From Desulfuromonadales bacterium (GTDB lineage Bacteria; Desulfobacterota; Desulfuromonadia; Desulfuromonadales; UBA2294): 5,024 nucleotides of DNA. The stretch's first letter is position 1. Each line of letters opens with the position of its first letter. The stretch lies in the NCBI GenBank assembly GCA_014859615.1, contig JACUTX010000190.1, forward strand, positions 1-5,024. Reading direction: 5' to 3'. This document shows, in pieces, positions 1 through 5,024 of the stretch. The translations under genes were made by a program, and so were the position numbers. The notes below the pieces were generated by a model. It worked only from the letters and a program-made list of their open reading frames with translations. It ran no database searches and had not been told where the DNA came from.

Positions 1-164
1 CTGACCCGCAACGACAGACTCCTATCCCTTCAAAGGCGCAGAATATATACCGCAGATGGATCGGTTGTCGCAAGAAAAAACCGGACAAATAGAGTCTTTA
101 GATGAGGAAGAGTCAACAACCTGCCACCCTCCTCTTCTCCTTGGAATATTTCTTCTCTTCGATG

Positions 165-193
165 TTGACGCCCTCTAACGCATCCGATATTAT
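165..193 (+). promoter_or_regulatory. sigma70-type promoter of the gap operon
   Basis: A -35 box TTGACG (165-170) and a -10 box TATTAT (188-193) are separated by exactly 17 bases, which fits the housekeeping sigma consensus well (TTGACA / TATAAT). Transcription would start near position 200 and give a leader of about 70 nt before the gap start codon. No comparably good promoter is visible elsewhere upstream of gap. This is a sequence match only; the start site is inferred. Confidence 0.7.
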
Positions 194-201
194 TTGCTCT
201 A

Positions 202-216
202 ACCTTTCTACAAGGT
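202..216 (+). other. small inverted repeat at the 5' end of the gap leader
   Basis: ACCTT (202-206) and AAGGT (212-216) form a perfect 5-bp stem around the 5-nt loop TCTAC, only a few bases after the predicted transcription start. It could be a 5'-end stabilising hairpin in the gap mRNA or half of an operator. A stem this short can also arise by chance. Confidence 0.25.
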
Positions 217-268
217 GTGACAGTGTTTTAAATCAGATGCATTTTTATAAACCCTCTGGAGGAACTCA

Positions 269-1270
269 ATGTCTGCAAAAGTCGCCATTAATGGATTCGG
301 CAGAATCGGTCGCAACGTGCTGCGGGTTGCCTTGCAAAATGAGCGATTCGAGCTCGTTGCAATTAACGACCTGGCTGATGCCGCCACTCTCGCCCATCTG
401 TTCAAATACGATTCCGTTCACGGGACCTTTGCCGAGCCGGTCTCGGCCCAAGGAGAATACCTGATAGTCGGTAGCCGTAAAATCCTGGTCTGCAAGGAGC
501 GCAATCCGGCCGATCTGCCGTGGAAAAAACTCGGGGTTGATCTGGCGATTGAAGCGACCGGGCTTTTCACCAAAAGAGATGACGCGGCCAAACATCTTGC
601 AGCCGGGGCCAAAAAGGTAGTGATCAGCGCTCCGGGGGCGAATGCCGACCTGACCATCTGCATGGGGGTCAATGAAGAGGCGTACGATGCGGTGCAACAT
701 CAGATCATCTCAAACGCATCGTGCACGACCAACTGTCTGGCTCCCGTTGCCAAGGTCCTGCTGAATCAATTCGGTATCATCAGAGGGATGATGACCACCG
801 TCCATTCCTACACCAATGACCAGAAGATCCTCGACCTGCCGCACAAAGACCTGCGACGCGGCCGGGCTGCCAACCTCTCGATGATTCCGACCACCACCGG
901 TGCAACCAAGGCTCTCGCACTTGTTATCCCCGATCTGGCGGGGCGATTCGACGGCATGGCGATCCGAGTACCAACCCCGAATGTGTCGTTGATCGACCTG
1001 GTTGTTCAGACCGAGAAAAAAACCACAGTCAAAGAGGTGAACGCGGCGTTGAAAGCCGCCTCCGAAGGGGCGATGCTCGGCATTCTCGATTATTGCGAAC
1101 AACCATTGGTCTCCATCGATTACAACGGCTCCCCCGCCTCTGCAACGGTCGATGCATTGTCGACAGCCGTCAATAGCGGTGATCTGGTCAAAGTTCTCGC
1201 CTGGTACGACAACGAATGGGGCTACTCAAGCCGGATCTGCGACCTGGTTCATTATGTACTCTCTGAGTAG
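269..1270 (+). CDS. gap: type I glyceraldehyde-3-phosphate dehydrogenase, NAD-type
   Basis: This enzyme oxidises and phosphorylates glyceraldehyde-3-phosphate to 1,3-bisphosphoglycerate in the cytoplasm, using NAD+; it also works in reverse in gluconeogenesis. The 333-residue length is usual for the family. The Rossmann motif NGFGRIGRN lies at residues 8-16. The catalytic loop SNASCTTNCLAP (148-159) carries nucleophile Cys152, and His179 in TTVHSYT is the general base. The C-terminal signature WYDNEWGYS is at 312-320. Asn33-Asp34 after the second strand, together with Leu190-Pro191 in DLPHKD, is the pattern of NAD-dependent glycolytic enzymes rather than the NADP-using GapB type; cofactor choice is therefore inferred from motifs. 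The ATG is supported by GGAGG (258-262) at a 6-base spacing and by family alignment beginning at the next residues (AKVAINGFGRIGR). It is the first gene of the cluster, behind a good promoter, and is followed by a terminator-like hairpin. Confidence 0.97.
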   Translation: MSAKVAINGFGRIGRNVLRVALQNERFELVAINDLADAATLAHLFKYDSVHGTFAEPVSAQGEYLIVGSRKILVCKERNPADLPWKKLGVDLAIEATGLFTKRDDAAKHLAAGAKKVVISAPGANADLTICMGVNEEAYDAVQHQIISNASCTTNCLAPVAKVLLNQFGIIRGMMTTVHSYTNDQKILDLPHKDLRRGRAANLSMIPTTTGATKALALVIPDLAGRFDGMAIRVPTPNVSLIDLVVQTEKKTTVKEVNAALKAASEGAMLGILDYCEQPLVSIDYNGSPASATVDALSTAVNSGDLVKVLAWYDNEWGYSSRICDLVHYVLSE

Positions 1271-1294
1271 CTCGACAGTTGTATTCCATAAAAG

Positions 1295-1337
1295 AGACGG
1301 GGAAAGAAAGCTAAAAAGCTTTCCCCGTCTTTTCTTT
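1295..1337 (+). terminator. intercistronic terminator-like hairpin between gap and pgk
   Basis: A perfect 12-bp stem pairs 1295-1306 (AGACGGGGAAAG) with 1319-1330 (CTTTCCCCGTCT) around a 12-nt loop, and runs into TTTTCTTT (1330-1337). An alternative register pairs AAAGCT (1307-1312) with AGCTTT (1317-1322) around AAAA and stacks on the GC-rich lower stem, leaving AAAG (1303-1306) bulged. It begins 25 bases after the gap stop codon and ends 28 bases before the pgk start. The GC-rich stem and T-rich tail are those of an intrinsic terminator. Because pgk has no obvious promoter of its own, the hairpin probably terminates partially or stabilises the gap 3' end. Confidence 0.75.
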
Positions 1338-1365
1338 GCCAGCAAAATTACGGAGAATCAATTTA

Positions 1366-2562
1366 ATGCAGAACAAACTGACCATCAACGATCTTCATCT
1401 GCAAGGGAAACGGATCTTCTGCCGGGTCGATTTCAATGTCCCCCTCGACGCGACCGGAACAATCAGTGACGACACACGCATTGTCGCGGCGCTCCCAACC
1501 ATCAAACATATTATTGCCGCCGGTGGTCGCCTGATTCTCGCCTCGCATCTCGGTCGTCCAAAAGGGGTCCCAGACCCAGAATTCAGCCTTGCCCCGGTCG
1601 CCCCTTACTTGAGCAGCCTGCTCGGCCAAACAGTTCGCATGGCACCAGACTGCGTGGGCGACGAGGTCAAACAGATGGTTGCGGCGATGCATGACGGTGA
1701 TGTCCTGCTCCTGGAAAATGTCCGTTTTCATCCCGGTGAGACAAAAAATGACCCGACCTTCAGTCAACAACTGGCCGACCTGGCTGATCTCTATATTAAT
1801 GACGCTTTCGGCACCGCCCATCGGGCCCATGCGTCCACCGAAGGGGTTCCCCGGCTCCTCAAGCAGGCGGCCTGCGGCTTTTTGATGCAAGAAGAGCTGC
1901 GCTATCTGGTCGGAGCTCTGACACACCCCGAGAGACCGTTTGTCGCCATCCTTGGCGGTGCCAAAGTGAGCGACAAGATTCTGGTTATCGAAAATCTGCT
2001 CGATAAGGTCGATACCCTGATGATCGGGGGCGGCATGGCTTATACCTTCATCAAGGCACAGGGGTTTGAAGTCGGTCGATCGCTGGTTGAAGCCGACCGG
2101 ATTGAATTGGCTGGGCAGCTGTTGAAACGGGCCGAGTCGCAGGGGGTTACGATGATGCTGCCGGTCGATCACCTCGCCGCAACCTCTTTTGCTGCCGACG
2201 CTCCGTTTATCGTCTGCAACAGCGAGCAGATTCCGGCGGGGCATCTCTGTCTCGATATCGGTCCTGAATCGATAAAACTGTTCAGCGACACCATCGCCTC
2301 AGCAAAAACCGTCGTCTGGAACGGACCGATGGGTGTCTTTGAATTTCCACCTTTTGCCAAGGGGACATTCAGCGTGGCCGAAGCGCTCGCCAACTCTGCG
2401 GCGTTATCGATTGTCGGTGGTGGCGATTCGGTGGCAGCGGTGAACCGCAGCGGTCTGTCTGGCGCAATGACCCATATTTCAACCGGTGGTGGTGCCTCCC
2501 TTGAGCTGCTCGAAGGGAAGATTCTCCCCGGCGTTGCTGCGCTGACCGATTGCGGAAATTGA
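1366..2562 (+). CDS. pgk: phosphoglycerate kinase
   Basis: This cytoplasmic kinase transfers the acyl phosphate of 1,3-bisphosphoglycerate to ADP, giving 3-phosphoglycerate and ATP, the step directly after GAPDH. The 398-residue product has the usual length. N-domain substrate-binding motifs are RVDFNVP (20-26), DDTR with Arg38, SHLGRPKG (60-67), ENVRFHPGE (117-125) and DAFGTAHR (146-153). The C-domain nucleotide site shows GGAKVSDK (197-204, Lys200 and Lys204), WNGPMGVFE (318-326), GGGDS (350-354) and STGGGASLELLEGK (372-385). The frame is open to a TTG at 1336, but that start lies in the terminator tail and has no Shine-Dalgarno. The ATG at 1366 has CGGAGA (1351-1356) upstream and gives the standard family N-terminus. 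tpiA follows after 22 bases, so the two are probably co-transcribed. Confidence 0.97.
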   Translation: MQNKLTINDLHLQGKRIFCRVDFNVPLDATGTISDDTRIVAALPTIKHIIAAGGRLILASHLGRPKGVPDPEFSLAPVAPYLSSLLGQTVRMAPDCVGDEVKQMVAAMHDGDVLLLENVRFHPGETKNDPTFSQQLADLADLYINDAFGTAHRAHASTEGVPRLLKQAACGFLMQEELRYLVGALTHPERPFVAILGGAKVSDKILVIENLLDKVDTLMIGGGMAYTFIKAQGFEVGRSLVEADRIELAGQLLKRAESQGVTMMLPVDHLAATSFAADAPFIVCNSEQIPAGHLCLDIGPESIKLFSDTIASAKTVVWNGPMGVFEFPPFAKGTFSVAEALANSAALSIVGGGDSVAAVNRSGLSGAMTHISTGGGASLELLEGKILPGVAALTDCGN

Positions 2563-2584
2563 TTGTTCTGACGAAGGAGAACCA

Positions 2585-3337
2585 ATGCGAAAACCGTTGA
2601 TCGCCGGCAACTGGAAGCTGAACAAAACAGTTACTGAAGCAACCGAACTGGTTTCGAAATTAAAAAACGCTGTGGCTGATATCGATACAGTCGAGATCAT
2701 GATCGCTCCCCCGTTTACAGCGCTCAGCAGAATCGCTGACCTGCTGCAAGGGTGCAACATTACCCTCGGAGCCCAGAACTGCTACCCGGAAGCGTGCGGT
2801 GCTTTCACCGGGGAGATCTCCGCGGAGCTCCTTAAAGATGTCGGTTGCCAGACGGTGATTATCGGCCATTCCGAGCGGCGTCAACTCTTTAACGAACCGG
2901 ATAATTTCATCAATCGTAAAATGAAGGCGACCTTAAAAGCCGGGTTGACAGCGATTCTCTGTATCGGCGAAACCTTGCAGGAGAGAGAAGATGAGCTGAT
3001 GTTTGACGTACTGACTACGCAACTGCAGGCAGGTCTGACCGGGTTGACGGCAGAACAGATGCAAAAGGTGGTGATCGCCTACGAGCCGGTCTGGGCCATT
3101 GGAACCGGTAAAACCGCCAGCAGCGACGAAGCGCAAGAAGTCCACTCTTTTCTTCGAGGCATTCTGCAGGGGACGGTCGACCAACCGACCGCCCTGGCAA
3201 CGCGGATTATCTACGGCGGAAGTGTTAAACCGGACAATATCGATGGCCTGATGGCGCAGAACGATATTGACGGAGCCCTGGTCGGAGGAGCGAGCCTCAA
3301 AGCCGGGGAGTTCGAGCGAATCATCCGATTTCAATAG
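2585..3337 (+). CDS. tpiA: triosephosphate isomerase
   Basis: This TIM-barrel enzyme interconverts dihydroxyacetone phosphate and glyceraldehyde-3-phosphate and so feeds the gap product upstream. The 250-residue length is typical. Active-site residues are all present: Asn9 and Lys11 in AGNWKLN, His95 in IIGHSERR (the electrophile), and Glu167 in AYEPVWAIGTGKTA, the catalytic base followed by the mobile loop 6 (about 168-178). Phosphate-binding glycines are in YGGSVKP (210-216) and GALVGGASL (230-238). The start is supported by AAGGAG (2574-2579) five bases upstream and by the family N-terminus RKPLIAGNWK. It lies 22 bases after pgk with no terminator between them. An 80-base gap separates it from secG. 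Confidence 0.97.
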   Translation: MRKPLIAGNWKLNKTVTEATELVSKLKNAVADIDTVEIMIAPPFTALSRIADLLQGCNITLGAQNCYPEACGAFTGEISAELLKDVGCQTVIIGHSERRQLFNEPDNFINRKMKATLKAGLTAILCIGETLQEREDELMFDVLTTQLQAGLTGLTAEQMQKVVIAYEPVWAIGTGKTASSDEAQEVHSFLRGILQGTVDQPTALATRIIYGGSVKPDNIDGLMAQNDIDGALVGGASLKAGEFERIIRFQ

Positions 3338-3417
3338 CTTTTTTACTTTGCCTTTAAGATGAACTGTGATAGTGTTCGCGCTTGTTTAAATTTGCCGAAC
3401 AGGAGTGACATTAAAAG

Positions 3418-3768
3418 ATGGATACATTGCTGGTTATTCTTCATGTAACAGTCTCTATTGCCCTGATTATTATTGTATTGCTGCAGGCTGGAAAAGGCGC
3501 CCAGATTGGTGCCTCATTTGGTGCCGGTTCAAGCCAGACCGTTTTCGGTGCAGGCGGCGGCAAAAACTTCATGCACAGGGTTACGGTCAGTGCCGCCATC
3601 ATTTTCATGCTGACCAGTCTTACGCTCGCTTATTTCTACGGACAACCTGGTTCGGCGAGTATCATGCCGGAGAAAATTCAAACGGCTCAACCCGCCGCAC
3701 CGACCCCGGACGCTCTCCCTGCTCCGACGACACCTTCGGCGCCAGCAACAGATAAAGCAGACAAATAA
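3418..3768 (+). CDS. secG: preprotein translocase subunit SecG
   Basis: SecG is the small accessory subunit of the SecYEG inner-membrane channel and helps SecA-driven protein export. The 116-residue protein shows the family layout: a first hydrophobic helix at about residues 2-22, the conserved cytoplasmic segment LLQAGKGAQIGASFGAGSSQ (21-40) followed by TVFGAGGG, a second helix at about 55-74, and a tail. The tail (about 75-116) is rich in Pro, Ala and Thr and ends in charged residues; such low-complexity extensions are common and variable in SecG. The ATG is the earliest possible start because an in-frame TAA sits at 3412-3414. The nearest Shine-Dalgarno AGGAG (3401-3405) is 12 bases away, a rather long spacing. 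It may be read from the glycolytic operon; no convincing separate promoter is seen in the 80-base gap. Confidence 0.95.
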   Translation: MDTLLVILHVTVSIALIIIVLLQAGKGAQIGASFGAGSSQTVFGAGGGKNFMHRVTVSAAIIFMLTSLTLAYFYGQPGSASIMPEKIQTAQPAAPTPDALPAPTTPSAPATDKADK

Positions 3769-3790
3769 GACGAAAAAACCGTTTTCTCTA

Positions 3791-3819
3791 TTGACACACA
3801 GAGAACGAATCAGTATATA
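3791..3819 (+). promoter_or_regulatory. consensus sigma70-type promoter of tRNA-Leu
   Basis: TTGACA (3791-3796), a perfect -35 box, is followed after 17 bases by TATATA (3814-3819). Initiation near 3826 would leave only about six bases of 5' leader before the mature tRNA. The stretch between the -10 box and the tRNA starts AT-rich (TATTTT), so a GC-rich stringent-control discriminator is not evident. The tRNA can therefore be transcribed independently of secG. Confidence 0.8.
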
Positions 3820-3831
3820 TATTTTCCCTTT

Positions 3832-3918
3832 GCCGGAGTGGTGGAATTGGTAGACACGCACGCTTGAGGGGCGTGTGTTCGAAAGGACGTGCGAGTTCGA
3901 GTCTCGCCTTCGGCACCA
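3832..3918 (+). tRNA. tRNA-Leu (anticodon GAG)
   Basis: This 87-base gene encodes a class II tRNA reading CUC/CUU leucine codons. The acceptor GCCGGAG (3832-3838) pairs with CTTCGGC (3908-3914) with one G-U pair, followed by discriminator A73 and an encoded CCA (3916-3918). The anticodon stem is CACGC (3859-3863) with GCGTG (3871-3875), and its loop TTGAGGG places the anticodon GAG at 3866-3868. A long variable arm forms from GTTC and GGAC around GAAA, as expected for leucine. The T arm is GCGAG-TTCGAGT-CTCGC. The gene lies 63 bases after secG with its own promoter and terminator. The secG-tRNA-Leu(GAG) adjacency is also found in E. coli (secG-leuU). Confidence 0.97.
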
Positions 3919-3954
3919 ATTAAGATAACAATTCAAAACAGTCCAGAAAAATTC

Positions 3955-3982
3955 AAAAAACCCGCTAACCAGCGGGTTTTTT
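3955..3982 (+). terminator. intrinsic terminator after tRNA-Leu
   Basis: AAAAAACCCGCT (3955-3966) is a perfect 12-bp complement of AGCGGGTTTTTT (3971-3982) around the loop AACC. The GC-rich core with six T's on one side and six A's on the other is a textbook terminator that can work in both directions. It closes the secG/tRNA unit and separates it from the genes to the right. Confidence 0.92.
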
Positions 3983-4034
3983 CGTATTTAACGTCTTTTC
4001 CCGTCCATACCCATGCATTAACAGCCAGATTTTT

Positions 4035-4043
4035 GGAAGGAAA
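4035..4043 (+). promoter_or_regulatory. orphan ribosome binding site before the DUF6398-like gene
   Basis: GGAAGGAAA is a good Shine-Dalgarno sequence. The starts at workable distance are GTG at 4049 (six bases away) and TTG at 4045, but both frames stop almost at once: the GTG frame at TGA 4064-4066 and the TTG frame at TAA 4054-4056. The site makes sense only if the original gene start was GTG 4049 and the frame was later lost (see findings). No convincing promoter is visible in 3983-4034. Confidence 0.45.
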
Positions 4044-4056
4044 TTTGAGTGTTTAA

Positions 4057-4488
4057 ACCGATCTGAACAGGAACGAAAGGGCCACCCCGGCGAAGATTCG
4101 GGAACTAGCCGCGACGCTCTGCCGCAAGCGACCTTCGCCGCCGCTCAAGGGGAAACCCACGCAATTGGCCTGCGCCTGCGTCGATGTCATCGGCAGTACC
4201 AACTTTCTACACGACAAAACACAAGAACCACACCTGCCGCTGAAACAGCTCTGTGAACTGTTCGGCGTCGGTAAGAGCACGGCGCTGACCAAGGCCAGAA
4301 ACATTCAGGACGCCTTGGAAATCTACCAGCTTTATCCGCGCTGGACCCTGCCGAGCAAACTGTACGACAACCCGCTGGTCTGGATGGTTCTGGTTGATGG
4401 ATTTATGGTCGATATCCGCAAGGCGCCGCTGGAGCTTCAGGAAGAAGCCTTCCGGCACGGTCTGATTCCTCTTATCCCGGAGAGATAA
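4057..4488 (+). CDS. DUF6398-like protein, 5' end disrupted or start unresolved
   Basis: The product resembles the uncharacterised DUF6398 family: an N-terminal helix ending in LCRKRPSPPLKGKP (21-34, counted from 4057), a segment with VDVIGSTNFLHDK, and a helix-turn-helix-like stretch LPLKQLCELFGVGKSTALTK (60-79). It ends with the WTLPSKLYDNPLVWMVLVDG region, the VDIR and LQEEAFRHGLIP motifs, and the stop. The function is unknown; the HTH-like part suggests nucleic-acid contact, but that is inference. Coordinates begin at the first codon after an in-frame TAA (4054-4056), giving up to 143 residues. No ATG, GTG or TTG occurs in frame before TTG 4165, and starting there would remove the family-like RKRPSP segment; CTG 4063 or ATT 4096 would be unusual starts. 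A start at GTG 4049 followed by a one-base loss explains the data best, so this may be a pseudogene. The SEC-C gene follows two bases after its stop. The family assignment is from memory and was not searched. Confidence 0.7.
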   Translation, partial: TDLNRNERATPAKIRELAATLCRKRPSPPLKGKPTQLACACVDVIGSTNFLHDKTQEPHLPLKQLCELFGVGKSTALTKARNIQDALEIYQLYPRWTLPSKLYDNPLVWMVLVDGFMVDIRKAPLELQEEAFRHGLIPLIPER

Positions 4489-4490
4489 TT

Positions 4491-5024
4491 ATGACTACCA
4501 CAGGTCGTAACGAGCCCTGCCCTTACGACAGCGGCAAGAAATACAAGAAATACTGTCTGGACAAGAACCAGGCTGAACAACGCGCCCAGCGTAAAGCGCA
4601 GAAACTTCTGCCGCCTGCAAGCGCTGTCTCATGGCGGGAAGAGCCGGACGCGTGTGACGAGGTGCAAGAGTGGGAAGTAGACCCCTACATGGAGGACTTT
4701 TATTCCCGCTTTGACACCGCCAACTTCACCGAGCGCCTTGTCATGTTCCAGGAGATGATGAGCCAGAATCAAGGCACAAAGGGTGATCTGTTCGATATCT
4801 TTGCCGTGCTTCAGGAATCGGCAACCGACGACACGGCACGCCGGGAACTGAACAAAATCCTTGTCGAGCTGCGTCGACAACGCCCTGACTGTTGGGAAGA
4901 GAATCTCGGATTTTACGTCCATTTTTTTCTGGCCAATGCTCTGGCAACTGGTGACACCAGCAATATCGACGCTTATTTTCTGGAGGCATCCCGACAACCC
5001 GCCCGCCATATTGATTATTACGGA
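4491..5024 (+). CDS. SEC-C motif-containing protein (partial, runs off the window)
   Basis: The frame is open from ATG 4491 to the window edge (178 codons, no stop), so the C-terminus is missing. GGAG (4479-4482) lies eight bases upstream, inside the end of the preceding gene, and only two bases separate the two frames, suggesting translational coupling. Residues 5-23 match the SEC-C zinc motif found at the C-terminus of SecA and in many unrelated proteins (usual form GRNDPCPCGSGKKYKKCC). Here it reads GRNEPCPYDSGKKYKKYCL: Cys10 and Cys22 remain, but the second and third ligand positions are Tyr12 and Tyr21, and the usual Gly is Asp13. Zinc binding is therefore doubtful. After it come a charged helix (about 24-40), an acidic linker (about 49-67) and a probably all-helical region that I do not recognise. 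There is no signal peptide or membrane segment. The function is unknown; the motif alone does not show a role in secretion. Confidence 0.8.
   Translation, partial: MTTTGRNEPCPYDSGKKYKKYCLDKNQAEQRAQRKAQKLLPPASAVSWREEPDACDEVQEWEVDPYMEDFYSRFDTANFTERLVMFQEMMSQNQGTKGDLFDIFAVLQESATDDTARRELNKILVELRRQRPDCWEENLGFYVHFFLANALATGDTSNIDAYFLEASRQPARHIDYYG

Noticed and set aside
65..88. TTGTC ... GACAA inverted repeat upstream of the gap promoter, considered as an operator
   Set aside because: The arms are only five bases, the spacing is 14, and the site is about 75 bases upstream of the -35 box, so chance is the simpler explanation.
56..178. Small 40-codon frame beginning at ATG 56
   Set aside because: No Shine-Dalgarno sequence precedes it, it crosses the -35 box of the gap promoter, and its product has no recognisable features.
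102..464. 120-codon open frame on the + strand overlapping the promoter and the start of gap
   Set aside because: It has no ribosome binding site, runs through the gap promoter and leader, and overlaps gap by about 200 bases in another frame. The product resembles no family.
1336..1365. Upstream TTG start that would lengthen PGK by ten residues
   Set aside because: The TTG overlaps the T-rich terminator tail and lacks a ribosome binding site; ATG 1366 has one and gives the normal family N-terminus.
1363..2244. Long 293-codon open frame antisense to pgk
   Set aside because: It is a mirror of the codon bias of pgk, whose complete set of catalytic motifs lies on the + strand; the antisense product shows no family motifs.
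3338..3417. Possible separate secG promoter in the tpiA-secG gap
   Set aside because: TTTACT (3342-3347), TTGCCT (3348-3353) and TTTAAA (3385-3390) are present, but no pair combines good boxes with a 16-18 base spacing.
3405..3755. Second + strand frame (GTG start) overlapping secG
   Set aside because: It is a different frame within secG with an unlikely product; the overlapping SecG frame has two membrane helices and the conserved family segment.
4050..4259. Alternative open frame (4050 register) through the 5' part of the DUF6398-like gene
   Set aside because: It gives an Arg/Gln-rich product with no family features and ends at TGA 4254-4256; the adjacent frame carries the recognisable motifs.

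Overview
The window carries a compact lower-glycolysis cluster, gap - pgk - tpiA, followed by secG and a tRNA-Leu(GAG) gene. Beyond the tRNA terminator lies a small, poorly characterised gene pair (a DUF6398-like gene and a SEC-C-motif gene) that runs off the right edge. All genes are on the + strand. Moderate GC, good Shine-Dalgarno sites, canonical sigma70-type promoters and the gap-pgk-tpiA-secG-tRNA-Leu order suggest a Gram-negative bacterium, most likely a Desulfuromonadales/Geobacter-type member of the former Deltaproteobacteria. That assignment rests on remembered gene order and protein style, not on a search.

Layout. Bases 1-268 hold no convincing gene. They contain a strong promoter (TTGACG, 17-bp spacer, TATTAT) and a roughly 70-nt leader with a small hairpin ahead of gap. 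gap (269-1270) ends just before a strong hairpin with a T-rich tail, which probably acts as an internal partial terminator upstream of pgk (1366-2562). tpiA (2585-3337) follows pgk after 22 bases. An 80-base gap leads to secG (3418-3768). The tRNA-Leu gene (3832-3918, CCA encoded) has its own TTGACA-N17-TATATA promoter and is closed by a near-perfect bidirectional terminator (3955-3982). Bases 3983-4056 are mostly non-coding but contain an orphan ribosome binding site. From about 4057 a DUF6398-like frame runs to 4488 without a normal start codon, and a SEC-C-motif gene starts two bases later.

How the genes work together. TpiA interconverts the triose phosphates, GAPDH oxidises glyceraldehyde-3-phosphate to 1,3-bisphosphoglycerate, and PGK converts that to 3-phosphoglycerate with ATP formation. 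The same three enzymes run backwards in gluconeogenesis. SecG belongs to the SecYEG translocon and is a genomic rather than a metabolic neighbour. The terminal pair is probably a separate transcription unit of unknown role.

I saw no new defence, mobile or RNA system. The points most worth a second look are the disrupted 5' end of the DUF6398-like gene, the degenerate zinc motif of its partner, and the gap/pgk intercistronic hairpin.
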